From: Hydrangea macrophylla
Taxonomy: Eukaryota; Streptophyta; Magnoliopsida; Cornales; Hydrangeaceae
DNA: 64,000 nucleotides
Assembly: GCA_033977485.1 (NCBI GenBank)
Contig: CM066983.1
Coordinates: 65,086,010 to 65,150,009, forward strand
Reading direction: 5' to 3'
Position 1 is the first letter of the stretch. Every line of letters starts with the position of its first letter. The notes below the pieces were generated by a model, which saw only the letters and a program-made list of their open reading frames with translations, made no database searches and was not told the origin of the DNA. A program made the position numbers and the translations under genes. This document shows positions 20,758-32,560 of this stretch, one piece after another.

Positions 20758-23700
20758 TGTAGACACCCCAATTTTGACCAAACGTCAAATCTAGGGATTG
20801 GTTACCTCTCAAAAGACCGATGATGACAATGGCCGGTGACATTCGAAGATTTTCCAGGAAATTCAAAATCTTCAATTGATTCTTTAAGACAAATTTCAAA
20901 ATAAAAAATATAAAATATAAAAAGGAGAAAGAAGAGAGAGAGTTTGGGTATTTGGGAGAAACCCGAACATTGAAGAACACATGAGGAAATCAGTCTGAGA
21001 ATTTGCTCAATATATATATAAAAGAAGAGTTTTGAAAAGAAATATAAAATAAAAATGATGAAAAATGAATTTTAAAATAAAGAGGAATTTTTTAAAAGAA
21101 AAGGAAGAAAAGAAAAGGAAAAAGAGAGGAGGAATAATACATTTAGAGCATATATTATGGATGTATTCTTAATGGAATATATTACAAATACAAGTATTTT
21201 AACATAATTCGTCAATAATTAAGCTTATGTTAATATATATGTTAAAAATTAAAAAGTAGGGCAAAATTCAGTTAGCCCCGGCACGCGACAAAGCCGGCGG
21301 CACTCAGCGAATGCCGCCTGGCATTCAGCGAATGCGCTCGGCACTCAGCGAATGCCGCCTGGCACTCAGCGAATGCCGCCGGGAGCCGTCGAGTGCCGCT
21401 GGCTGTAACAGACTGCTTTTCTCATATGTTCTAGAAGAAAACTTTGCACATGGGTCTCCACCCGAATTTACCCATTTATCCTTGAGATAATGAGGTCTAT
21501 ATAAAGAGACCTTCATCTTCATTTGGGAAGGGGGAGCTTTTTTTGAATCATTTTATATACATACAAGATATATACTTGAGTTTTGGGGGAGAGAGAGGAA
21601 TCATATAGAAAATTGAGAAGAAGAGAAGAATTTCTTGAAGAATTGGAAGAACTTTGAGGAGAATTTGAAGATCTTGGAAGAGCTTCACAAGAAATTGAAG
21701 AATTCTTTGAGGTCATAGAGGTAACCTCTTAATCCTTGGTAGAGTCAGGACAATTCAATCACAAGTTCTTAGATCTAGGAACTTTTCACATTTTCAAAAC
21801 CTCTCTTCTTACCCCATTTCATCACACACCACTTAGAGCTTGTGATTGAACCTCATAACACTTCATTAATTTGGATCTAATTAATGCCTTGGGTTTGAGA
21901 TAAATTAGTTTTGAAGAATTTGTGTTCCTAAATAAAACTTTGATTTCCTTTATTTCTATTTCATTCATAAGGTTCATGAGATCTTCCATATCTCATTGAA
22001 ACTCTTTGAATTTGATTCCTTATTCTCCTATAACCTTGTGATTCATATGGAGATTAAAATGAATCATGGTCATAATCTACACATAGTTGGTGAGATACTA
22101 GTATCAACTCATGACTAGGATCTCTTTACTATGAATCTTATGGGATTCATACTATATTCCATGGAGATTAGAGTAGATTTGTTTTTTTTTTAGTCTCCAA
22201 TGACCATCAAATGGTAGGAGAAGTAGTTTAGTTTAAGTCCATCTCTATGGCTTAGACTAATCTCTTCCTTGGGTTTTGAGAAGTTCTCTATACTTCATCC
22301 AAAACCTACATGTATAGATGTCCTTAGTCTCCAATGACCATCAAATGGTAGGAGAAAATGGTTTAGTTTAAGTCCAACTTCATGATTTAATAGTTGGGGT
22401 TAACAAATAAAGTGGAACTTGACAAATGAAAATAGTGAGTTCACAAACTGTTTTTGATCAAATATTTTTAGTTCGAAATCTAACCGTTGAAATCAAGTGA
22501 AACCAACGGGAAAGTGTTAATAACACAATGTTCTACCGCTGTAATTTTTGTTTTAAGGTAGTTTCATGTTTAAAATGGTTTGGTCATGAGTTTTGTGAAG
22601 TAACAACAATCTGCCCAGAATTTCAGCACAGCAACACTCTTTTGGAATAAATAAATCGGGATTTTAATAAAGTATTTTTGACCCAAACTAATTTTTTCTA
22701 AGTAGATTAATGTGTTAGGAAGGCACCCCAAAAAGAATGAAGCAATTCAGATTTGTTTGCTATTTTTAAAAAATCATACAAGATCTCTGGACAGAGAGTT
22801 GTAAAATCCTGAGTGAGGTCTAGTATTTTCCGTATTCCCGGAGATCTAACTGTTGAAACCTCGATTTTCTTTTTGGGTTAGAAGCTAGACTCACAGAGGC
22901 ATAACATATACAAAAATCAATAAGATCCAACCGTTGGAAGTATTTTATTTCTATTTGTTAAGATCTGGTCTGCTCTCTGTAATTCATAAAAAAACTGCTA
23001 CTGTTTTTGTCTAATCTTATTTATTTCAACTCAAATGGTTCCCTAATGTCTTGGGACCCAAATCATGTTTTGAATAATGATAATTTAGCTTAAATCCGGA
23101 GGCTAAGTGATCCAAATTAGTGAATAAATCCATGTTTTATTCTTATTCACATTCATTCATTCATGTACATAAATGCTTATAATTAGAACTAGCTATTGAA
23201 TAAAGTTAGATTTCATGCTTAATAGATCTAAGCTAGAGAATTGGGATTGATTTTTTGATATCATATTATTATGTGATGCATGTGGACTAATCTTTGTTTT
23301 GTAGCGCATTTGAGGTACAATTTCTCATCTCTTCTCTGGTTTATTTACTTCATTGATTTTAATTGATTTTCGACTCCATGTGCGACACCTTAGCTTAGGT
23401 TTTGCCTTATGTGAATATGTGAATTAGAGACCTTTTCTTAGGCTTTGTATTTTGTGTATGCATTGCACGTTTCCATTTCGCGGCTGGATCCCGGGTGAGT
23501 TTTCTAGCTCTCTATTGCATATCATGTTGCTTGCTACTTGAATTACGTGGCTTATGAATGATTTTTTGTCATTAGCAATTTTATACCATTTCCAACATGC
23601 TTGTGTAATGTATATGTACATATGTATTAATTGAGGGCATGCTTAGATTATTAATTTGATTAAAAAGGATGTTGAGTAGAGGCCTATCGCGAGATAGGAT

Positions 23701-23914
23701 GAAAGGGGGTGTTTTAGTCCGTCGGGCTCCTTCCCCTTTCATTCCATGATCCCCGGACCCTGTTTATCTTTGGTTTCGCAAAAGATCGGATTGCCTTTAA
23801 ATTGGTTTCTTAATTTTTCCTTTTAAAAATTAAGTGGCGACTCATTTGTTTTTTGAATTTGGAATTTGAAAAATATTTTAAAAACAAAAGTGGGCCCAAA
23901 TGCCGGTATCCACA
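20758..23914 (+). mobile_element. Long solo LTR, TGTAGACACCCC family
   Basis: This 3157 bp insertion starts TGTAGACACCCCAATTT and ends GGTATCCACA. GAGGG flanks it at 20753-20757 and 23915-23919, and its removal restores the copia LTR. No protein domain was recognised in it, so it is read as a solo LTR. The start, end and AAGTGGCGACTC signature near the end match the minus-strand LTR at 26253-29587, placing it in a Ty3/gypsy group with very long LTRs (Tat/Ogre-like). A motif array lies at 21276-21405 and TATATAAA at 21498-21505. Confidence 0.85.
21276..21505 (+). promoter_or_regulatory. GGCACTCAGCGAATGCC array and TATA box
   Basis: Four copies of GGCA(C/T)TCAGCGAATGC start near 21299, 21320, 21340 and 21361, about 20-21 bases apart. 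Each can pair GGCA with TGCC. TATATAAA follows at 21498-21505. Promoter role inferred. Confidence 0.45.
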
Positions 23915-24265
23915 GAGGGTTAGTAACCCTTGTGTGCAAAGAAGAGGTGTTCTTCTTTGGGAGAGATTGAAGGCTCTTGTAACGGTTTGGTGCACACCCG
24001 TAAGTGCTCCGGGAACGGTTTGGTCTAAACCCGTGAAGTAGATCGGATTAAAGAAATCCTCAAGAGGTGTTCTTGAGGGGTGGACGTAGGCCGCGGGGTG
24101 CGATTGCCGAACCACTTGAAAAATTGGTTTGCAAGTATCTCTTCCCTTATCTCTTTACATAATTGCTTGTGATTGTGTTTAATTTGCTATAAAGTTTTTA
24201 AAAGGTTAAAATTCCGCTAAAACCTTATTCACCCCCCCTCTAAGGTTTCCATATTTGGGCCAACA

Positions 24266-24408
24266 CTTATGTTTGCTCGGGACCATGTCAAAGCCCCATA
24301 ACCAGGGTCAAACTTCGTTTGCTATTCGAAAAACCCAGTTATTTCCCTTAACCCATCTTTGGATCTCCAGGTTATCAAAATAAGTATTATAAAGGAACAA
24401 ATGAGAAC
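24266..24408 (+). other. Tat tail resumed after the copia insertion
   Basis: CTTATGTTTGCTCGGGACC continues the sequence cut at 16829, matching 2226-2372, and ends AAATGAGAAC exactly where an Athila LTR starts, as at 2372. Confidence 0.85.
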
Positions 24409-25322
24409 TGATAAGCGGGTGTATTTGTAAAATACAACCGCGCTAAAAGAAGAAAATACGCTGATTTAGTATGCAATTCCCTTGTGTATCTGCAATTTGA
24501 ATTACAATGCCAGTTTTTACACAATATGATTAATCTATGATAAGTTGTATTGTTTTAGTAGTTATTTATGCAGATTATTGTTGCTGAGTGAAGAATTGAA
24601 TAAGCATGATAAAAGGAATGGTTTTAATGAAGACAATTCAAACATGAAAAGGAAGTCTTGAGCGATCGAAGAGGTTTCAAGCGATCGAGGTTTCGATCGA
24701 TCGAGATAAGCTCAAGTGCTCGAAGATCCCAGAAGTTCAATCGATCGAGAGATGTTCAATCGATCGAACATGGCTTAAGGCATTTTTCTTCAATAATGTC
24801 TGCAAACCATTTTGAATGCTAACACCATTTAGAATGCAAGACTTAACTATTGTTTTAAACCACCTTTATGTGTTTTGGAAATAAATGTGATGATGTAGTC
24901 CTGGCCATGAACGGGCTATTGATTCTTTCTCTTTAGAAAATACGGAATACTATAGACAGACACACTCCCTAGAGCTTTAAATGTAAACTGCATGGTAGAT
25001 GGCTAGGATGCTATGGATTCGCATGATCCCAACATTCCCTTTTATTAAGAAAAACACATTTTAAAATCTCGCTTGAGTTGATTAGTTAATCAGTAGTTTA
25101 ATTTAACTTAGTTGCTTTATTTTTAGTAGTTACTTCGTGGAGCTTTGTGTTCTACAACCTTTCAAATATTGATTTCTATTTTTTTTCTTTTAGAGATTAA
25201 TCTAGGTATTTAGTTTATCACCTTCCCTGTGGGATCAACCTGGTCTTAACCAGATTACTACTTGCACGATTACCTACACTTGGGTATAGCACACAAGCGC
25301 ACACACATTTTTAACCGTGTCA
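24409..25322 (+). repeat. Athila LTR with 728 bp internal deletion
   Basis: Starts TGATAAGCGGG and ends ACCGTGTCA; only 914 bp. Relative to 2373-4020, the bases between CATGGCTT (to 2745) and AAGGCATTTT (from 3474) are missing, with CTT at both break points. The TATA box is lost. No PBS follows. Flanks are AGAAC (24404-24408) and ATAAC (25323-25327), a possible target duplication with one mismatch. Confidence 0.88.
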
Positions 25323-25362
25323 ATAACTCATGGTATAGAACAATTAAAGCTCTAAGCAAGAC

Positions 25363-26200
25363 TCAAAGCAAAGTAATAAAAAGCCAAGAAAAGACATGGA
25401 AATGAAGATTTTCAGAACTTAAAGATAGCTCGAGAGAGTGAATGCTTTGATTTAACATGCTAAAATATTCATTGGAAAGAAAAAGAAGGAAATCACATTC
25501 AAAAGCGTAAAGGTATGTCAATAAAGCCTGTCTCTCGACTAGAGTCTGGATCCCCAGGAGATACTTAGCAGTAGGCACAACTGAAGTAGGAACTCTCCAA
25601 AAGGGGGCTACCACCCTGTCATGCCAAGCCTCAGTAAAAGCCTTCATAATGGAAGGGCGTACGGTAGAGCTCCTCGTAAAGTCCACAGTAATGTCCTCAG
25701 GAACATCTTAAAGAAGTCCATACTGACGAACCACTTGGCCAGGAATATAAAAAGTGGTGGCATGCAAGCCAGGCAACCAGATGCCAGGTCGCCCGAGAAG
25801 TCGTACTACAACAGAATAATAAGTCCACTATGAACAGACCCAGCAGATATCATCAGGAGAGAGATCCTGAAGCCATTCAAGCCGAGCAGCGGTAGAATGA
25901 AATAGGTAGTGGATCTCTAAACAATAATAAAGAAGTGACCTGCGAAGGTGCAGAGGGTAAATAAAGAGACCCAGACACTTCATAAGCCAAACCTATAAGG
26001 AAAAGGGTGCTCCAGAGGATAACATGGCCCCAGCGGTGTGGGCACGATCCAATCTCATCAAGGTCTCACCAGGAACTAGCATGACAGCACTCTTCATTTC
26101 TCGCAGACCGTAAGCGATGGGTATAAGAACATCAGAAGATGACTAGAAGAGTAAGCAAGAAAACATAGCAACTGATAATGCACTGCGTCATATAATCTAG
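25363..26200 (-). pseudogene. Antisense plant-mobile-domain ORF fragment (Tat-associated)
   Basis: On the minus strand a decayed frame reads GLREMKSAVMLVPGETLMRL, LSSGAPFSL, ARLEWLQDLSPDDICWVC, FYIPGQVVRQYGLL and DVPEDITVDFTRSSTVRPS, ending near 25363. At least three in-frame stops (around 25710, 25830 and 26010) break it. Order and wording match the better ORF at 39434-41041 (SGGSPMWILQLWL-like block, then ARQFGL...VPPGITVNVD), so it is a diverged plant mobile domain (aminotransferase-like) protein. It lies downstream of a Tat integrase and in the opposite direction, the known place of antisense extra ORFs in Tat elements. The domain call rests on recall. Confidence 0.5.
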
Positions 26201-26252
26201 TACCCGCTATCATAGGGGTCCCCTATGGGAGCATAGATGGAGGAAAGGCGCT

Positions 26253-29200
26253 TGTGGACATGCGGAACCGCTCATCCACTCTTTTTAGTTTCGATTAGAG
26301 ATTGTTTTTTAAAAAGGAAAGAAAAAGGAAGGTCTGCTGAAAACAGATACAGAGTCGCCACTTGGTCTTTAAGGAACCAAGAAACCTAATTTTGACTCAC
26401 CCAAATGGATAAAGGGCACTGGCCCTTCATAACCAAAGAACTTGGCTCGGGGTTTTGGTACGAGAGAGGAAGGAGCCTTTCTTGTGACTAAAACACCCTC
26501 AACTCGCTCCGTCTTTCGACGGGTCTCAATTAGCATCCAAATAATCATCTTATACTATGTATGGTTCGACAATTAATACTATGATAGGTATATTACATCA
26601 CATAAGAAACTTGAAATGGAAGATCTAAAGATAAAATATCACTCATAAGATCTAAGCCAAGTATCACACAATGTAAAGTGAAAGATCACATAAACAAACC
26701 TAGGAAAAAATCGTCTAATCATATATCAGATAATCAAGACTTCCTGATCTAAAGGGGGACATGAATTGTTATCGAAATAAATAATCAAAGAAGTCAAAAT
26801 ATGTTTAGCAAGCTAATATGATGCATGTTAATCTTTGAGAAAAGAAGACCTCTCAATCCCCGGGATGGATGAGAAAGGATAATTAGACCGAGGGGAAGCA
26901 TGAACCTGTGATCGAATTCATTCCTTATAAACTTCTTAGATTAAGAGTCACAAAAACCCCAAATCTTGCATGGATGCAATGTATGATCCTAAAATGTGCA
27001 AAGGTTGTAGTGTGTGTGTGTACATGGGTTTTCTAAAGTGACTTAGAAGTTTAGAAGATGAATGAATACATGGGGGAAATCATCATGGGATATGCACAAA
27101 TGTAGTATAAACTACTTCCTAAGACATGAGCTAATTTGGAATGCATGTAAGCATCAAATCAAAGGATGGAAGTAAAAGTATGCTTGCTGTGAATAGTCGA
27201 CAGAACAGTAACATGATCTTTTGGAAATTGAAAAGAGGGGTTAAGAATTTTTTCAATGCATGATTTTTTATGGAGGTCTTACTTATTGTGTCTAGAACAC
27301 AACTCAAAAATCCAATCTTTAATAACTATCAGAGATTGAGAGAAATCATATAAACAATAAAGGTTACTCAGAAACAGAGTCTGTACTGTCGACTGAAATG
27401 TTAGAAAATCTTAGAAAATAAAAACAAAAGATCCAGAGGCCCATATTACACAAAAAGTTCCCTAAGACATTGAAGTTCAAGGTAAAAATAATTTGGGTCC
27501 ACTCCTTTTGGAAAGGTTTTCTGTAAAACAAGTTGAAATCAACCAAGCTGCTGTGACAGCAAAAATAGAATGTCTGGAGAGGATGTTTGTATCCAAATGG
27601 ACCACTTTCAAGTATTTCCAAGTCAAACCAAAAATCATGGGTGTTCTCTAATGAGTTAGGAAGACTTTCCAAGTGGTCTTGCATCCATACATTGAGTACT
27701 GAGTTCTAGAGAAATCTTTGAGCTCAGATCATTCACTGTTTTGACTCACCGTTTTAAAGGTTTTGGGAAAAACTTGAGTTTTCTTTCTTAAGATCAAAAT
27801 GAGAGGGTTTTTGAAATAGAGGTTTTGAAAGTATATTTTCAACATCAAATAGAGATTATGACCTCTTGAAATATCAGCATCAAACTCATCATCAAGAACC
27901 CCCAATATTATTAAAGAGATCCATTTTTTTTTAACATAACTTCAAGGATACCTTGAAGTTATAATCATCATCTATCAAACATGTTTTTGAGGTCAAGAGC
28001 TACTATCAATAAGGATTCACTCACCTCAAACTTCATGTCATCATTTAGAGGATGATGAACTAGTAAGTAAATAAAAAAATCAAAAAAAGAAATGAGGTTA
28101 GAAAGAGATGAACATAGTATGTAAACAAGCAAATAATAACAATCAATAGATGATAATCAATGTGATTTTGGACTTGTAGCTTGGTGTTTCACTCATAGAT
28201 ATTGGCATTTGGACATGGAAGTAGCTTCCTAACAAAAGATTACTCAAGAATGGTGGTTGGGGAGGATTTGAATGTGAATTATATGAGAGGTAATGGAAGA
28301 AAAGAAGATTAAAACTCACTTTCTTATAGAAAATCAGTGGGAGAAGCTCCCTTTCTCTCTTCTATACCTATCTCTATCTCTCTTTCTCTCTACAACTTTT
28401 CTAAACTTTGCACTTGGTTCCCCCCCCCCCCCCCCCCCCTCCCAAAATGAAGAGCAATGGGGGGTTTATATAGGCTAATTTGGAGTGGTTTTGGGGTTTT
28501 AGAAGTACTCCCATTGGTCCCAAACAGCTGTGTACATAGAACTACGTCGTTTTGGTTTCTAATTAATCAATTTGGACCCCCAATCAAAATTACAAAAATT
28601 GACTGTTCTGGGGGAGAGTGCCGCGGCGGCACTATGCCTATGCCGTGGAGGCAGTGGGCTAGTGCCGCGGTGGCAGTGGGCCAGTGCCGTGGTGGCACTG
28701 CTCCTCATTCGTCCAGATAATCCTTTTTAGGCCCCCAGAGGTTTCGGTATTCGCGAAAAGGCCTTATTTTGTCCGAAATTTACAGAACATGCGTACGAAC
28801 TCCAAACTGAGCTTCTGATATACCATTGGAAAGGTATCGGAGTCTAATTTCTATATAAAATGTTTTAAAGATAGGTCATTTTGAAAAGTTTTGCTGTATT
28901 CATGATAAAAGCTTATTTAATCGCCTTTTTCGCTTTCAAAAATTCATAATAAATTCGTTTGAAATCCAAAAATTATGTGCGATATACCGTCGGAAAGCTA
29001 TTAACCTCTTGTATCCATGAAATTTTTTTGAAAAATGATACGGCACTCTAGTTTCAAAGTCAAATTTTGGTCAAACTGGTCAAACCTGGGATTCTCGGGA
29101 AGTTCTGGAAACCTCTGGGAGCTTCCAGGAGTTGACGTTTTCGTTTGATTTTCTTTTAAGACTCATTTCAATACTTTCCACATGATCTAGAATGATCCTG

Positions 29201-29587
29201 GTGAATTTGGACGATTTCGGTCAAATTTGGTCAAACCTTGGTCAAACTTGATCAAACCTTGGTCAAACTTGATCAAACCTTGGTCAAACCGGTCAACGGG
29301 GACTTTCTAGGGACTTTCGTGACCTCTGGGGGTCTCTGCGAGCCGACAATTTCATCCGGTCTTGCTTTAGAACTTATTTTGTTATTTTTCTTATGACGTA
29401 GCGCGTTTCCAAAACATTTGGTCTGAATCCAGGAGCGTTCGGGCTTTCAGGGGTATTTTGGTCATTCTGAGCATTTTGAGAGATAGAACTAACTTCCAAG
29501 AGTCCTTTATTAGTCTTTTTTGATCGTTGTGAACTACCAAGCTATGGGTCTCCTAAATCTGATAGCCGACAAAATGGGGTGTCTACA
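26253..29587 (-). repeat. 3' LTR of the minus-strand Tat-derived element
   Basis: Read on the minus strand it starts TGTAGACACCCC at 29587 and probably ends ATGTCCACA at 26253 (3335 bp). It shares its start and the AAGTGGCGACTC segment (near 26361) with the solo LTR at 20758-23914. It contains GTGCCGCGG-type repeats (28615-28700), a TATA box on the minus strand (28464-28472), a 20-base C run (28420-28439) and a short GGTCAAAC repeat (about 29215-29295). The low boundary is less sure than the high one. Confidence 0.7.
28464..28700 (-). promoter_or_regulatory. GC-rich motif array and TATA box of the minus-strand LTR
   Basis: Variants of GTGCCGCGGTGGCAGTGGGC recur three to four times at 28615-28700; on the minus strand TATATAAAC follows about 145 bases later (28464-28472). 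Role inferred from layout. Confidence 0.4.
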
Positions 29588-29604
29588 GTTTGCCTCTCTT
29601 TGGC
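29588..29604 (-). other. Polypurine tract of the minus-strand element
   Basis: On the minus strand CCAAAGAGAGGCAAAC directly abuts the LTR start at 29587. This makes 26253-29587 a 3' LTR and places the interior at higher coordinates. Confidence 0.7.
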
Positions 29605-29760
29605 ATGAACTTGCGAGGCAACGCATGTCGCAAGCGAGTGCCAAAGCTTTAAAGAGACAGGTCTTTTTGGAGGCTATAGATTTAGGATAAAAGCGTTGCA
29701 AAGATGTAATGATGAAAAACATAATGCTGAGGTCAGTGCTGGTCGCACTCTGCGTGAGCT

Positions 29761-29800
29761 GTCTACGTATCCCAAGGGGAATCAGACCAAGATGTAGTTC
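29761..29800 (-). other. Two-stem foldable motif, copy 5
   Basis: On the minus strand: CTACA, a ten-base bulge side, ATTCCC, CTT loop, GGGAT, then CGTAG. The outer stem keeps four pairs (CTAC/GTAG). It lies about 170 bases before the PPT. Confidence 0.4.
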
Positions 29801-30649
29801 GGGGCACAAAGAAAAAAAACATGCAAATACACAACAATCAGGCGGATGCTATGCAAGGATGATGTTGTACAATGCATGGATGTGATATGAATTGTGTCAT
29901 GAGTCCTATCGTGCCTAGCATTCTGATCCTAGTATGAGCTAGTGCTGTGGGGTGTGTAGTACTTATGTCATGCTAGTGTTGACTCTAATGCAGTGGTTGA
30001 TCCTGATAAGGATACCAAGGTGTTGAAGACTCTAGGTCTCGGGGCAAACTTCTAAAACCTCGGGAAGCGTGCTTCGTGAGCGAATAGAATCCAATGTAGG
30101 GTCCTTGAGGACGACAGGTAAAGATAATTGACAGGTGAGGGAGCTCAGGATAGTTTGAGGAAACTTTGTGATAACCAAAGTGAGGAGGCTCACGATAAGT
30201 GAGGAAGCTCATGATTTTTGGATAAATGAGTGATAAGTGAGGAAGCTCACGATTATCAGCAGACATGGAGCCTTTGATTGTGAATAGATAATGCTTGCCC
30301 CAGGAGTTAGGGTTCTTGACTGTTGGCGGTGTTTTCAATCATTGGTCGATTCTTGTGGTGATCACTCTGAAAAGATGGTTCAAACTTTGAGGAGTTGATT
30401 TTTATTTTCCTCTACTAGGGATGGTGGGGAATTCTCTGAGAATCTCTCTTAATTGTTGACCTAGAACCAGGATTTGTCTCCAAATCTCTCACGGTTGATC
30501 AAATTGATCGAGAACCAGGATCCATATCTAAATCTCTCGCGATTGATCAAATTTTGTAATGCTCAATCCAAAAGAAGCCGGTTTGGGCCTTCGGGAGCTG
30601 ATGGACATGGAATCCCTAAAATGATTGATGGATGTAGAAGCCCTACCCT

Positions 30650-31290
30650 AACCTAGAGGGCTGACAATGAAGGATTTGCCTCAATCTAGAGGGCTGATAA
30701 TGAAGGATTTGCCTCAATCTAGAGGGCTGACGATGAAGGATTTGCCTCAATCTAGAGGGCTAATGACAAATGACTTTGCCTCAATCTAGAGGGCTGACGA
30801 CGAAGGATTTGCCTCAATCTAGAGGGCTAATGACAAATGACTTTGCCTCAATCTAGAGGGCTGACAATGAAGGATTTGCCTCAATGATGAAGAATTTGCC
30901 TCAACCTAGAGGACTGGTGATGAAGGATTTGCCTCAATCTAGAGGGCTGATGATGAATGACTTGCCTTAGTCTAGAGGGCCGACGATGAAGGATTTGCCT
31001 CAATCTAGAGGGCTGGCGATGAAGGATTTGCCTCAATCTAGAGGGTTGGTGATGAAGGATTTGCCTCAATCTAAAGGGCTGATGATGAAGGATTTGCCTC
31101 AATCTAGAGGGCTGATGATGAAGGATTTGCCTCAACCTAGAGGGCTGGTGATGAAGGATTTGCCTCAATCTAGAGGGCTGATGATGAATGACTTGCCTCA
31201 ACCTAGAGGGCTGGTGATGAAGGATTTGCCTCAATCTAGAGGGCTGATGATGAATGATTTGCCTCAATCTAGAGGGCTGATGAACACGAC
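30650..31290. repeat. 33 bp tandem repeat, about 19 copies
   Basis: The unit is built on GAAGGATTTGCCTCAATCT followed by AGAGGGCTGATGAT (33 bases together), with a few 34-base variants. Because 33 is a multiple of 3, both strands stay open over long stretches; this is not taken as coding. Confidence 0.9.
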
Positions 31291-31321
31291 ATTTTTTGAA
31301 TGAGAGTGATGTTAAATTAAT

Positions 31322-31870
31322 GATGACGAGTCGACAATGAACTACCACAATTGTCATGGATTGGACCAACAATCGTGATCGAAAGAACTGACGATGTACT
31401 AAACGAGATGACAAGTCGACAGTGAACTACTGTGACTGTCATGGATTGAACTGACGACGTACTAATCGAGATGATGAGTCGACAGTGAACTACTGTGACT
31501 GTCATGGATTGGACTGATGATGTACTAATCGGGATGACGAGCCAACAGTGAACTAATGTGACTGTCATGGATTGGATCAACAGTTGGACTAACCGTGATC
31601 AAAAGAACTGACGATGTACGAATCGAGATAATGAGTCAGCAGTGAACTACTATGACTGTCAGGGATTGGACTAACAGTTGGACTAACCATGATCAGAAGG
31701 ACTGACGATGTATGAATCGAGATGACGAGTTGATAGTGAACTACTGTGACTGTCATGGATTGGACCAACGGTTGGACTAACTGTGATCAAAAGAAATGAC
31801 GATTTATGAATCGAGATGACGAGTCGACAGTGAACTACTGTGACTGTCATGGATTGGACTAATGATAAGC
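31322..31870. repeat. 63-94 bp tandem repeat
   Basis: Units begin GATGACGAGTCGACAGTGAA, continue through ACTGTGACTGTCATGGATTG, and come in a 63-base form (31408, 31471) and longer forms of about 86-94 bases with an added GGACTAAC...GATC segment. Seven or so copies. Confidence 0.8.
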
Positions 31871-32039
31871 CTGTTGGGGATAAAATTGAATATGTTGGGG
31901 ATGAAGCAACTCTACTGGGGAGGAATGGATAAGATGTACTCTGCTAGGGAAGAAAATATGCCCACTGATGGGAGTAAAGGTATCATTCTATTTGAAGGAT
32001 ACAGAGATGATCTACGGTGGCTAAGGATTTTGCATTGAT

Positions 32040-32215
32040 AGAGGACAATTATCAACAGCCATTCATGGACTTATGTTGCAAGGATGAAAAAAGATCATCA
32101 ACAGCCGCTCATGGACTTATATTGCTAGGATAAAAGAAGATAATCAACAGCCATTCATGGACTTATGTTGCTAGGATGAAAGAAGATCATCAATAGCCAG
32201 TCCTAGACTTATGTT
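32040..32215. repeat. About 52 bp tandem repeat, 3-4 copies
   Basis: Units share ATCAACAGCC, CATGGACTTATGTTGCTAGG and ATGAAAGAAG. Confidence 0.75.
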
Positions 32216-32224
32216 GCTCCTCAA

Positions 32225-32560
32225 ATCTTTGACGGTGCTGCTCAATGCTTCTTGATTCTCAACGGTGTTCTTCATATCTTAACGATGCTCTTCAAATCAT
32301 CAACGATGCTCCTCGACTTTTTAACAAATTTGATGCTCCTCAACACATCTGATGTTCCTCAACTCTTCAACATTGCTCCTCAACAAATCTGATGCTTCCC
32401 AACACATCTGATGTTCCTCAACTCTTCAACGATACTTCTCAACTGTTCTGATGTTCCTCGATGCTCCAACAATGCTTTTCAACTCTTCTGATGTTCCTCG
32501 ATGCTCCAACAATGCTTCTCAACTCTTCTAATGTTCCTCGATGCTCCTCTAATCTCTGGG
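32225..32560. repeat. Degenerate CTCAAC/GATGCT repeat
   Basis: Short units of the form GATG(C/T)TCCTCAACTCTTC recur, with variable length, over about 335 bases. Confidence 0.65.

Larger units (their letters stand above)
16830..24265 (+). mobile_element. Non-autonomous copia-type LTR element (gag only), with nested solo LTR
   Basis: The element starts TGTTAGCC and ends GGGCCAACA, flanked by CTTAT at 16825-16829 and 24266-24270, a perfect 5 bp target duplication. Removing it rejoins the Tat tail exactly. The 5' LTR is 16830-18151; the 3' LTR starts at 19781 and, without the 3157 bp solo LTR and its 5 bp duplication, is also about 1322 bp. The inside is only 1629 bp: PBS, a gag remnant, non-coding DNA and a PPT. 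There is no protease, integrase or RT, so it must have moved using enzymes of a relative. The initiator-Met PBS and the gag type suggest a SIRE-like copia relative. Confidence 0.93.
19781..24265 (+). repeat. Copia 3' LTR, split by a solo LTR
   Basis: Starts TGTTAGCC right after the PPT, runs to 20757, and resumes at 23920 after the nested insertion, ending CCAACA at 24265. The two halves together match the 5' LTR at 16830-18151 end to end. Confidence 0.93.

Noticed and set aside
30881..31414. 177-codon minus-strand and 105-codon plus-strand repetitive ORFs
   Set aside because: They are the two faces of a 33-base tandem repeat; any such repeat without a stop stays open.
30650..32560. Possible CRISPR array
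   Set aside because: Units are contiguous without unique spacers, and the DNA is plant.
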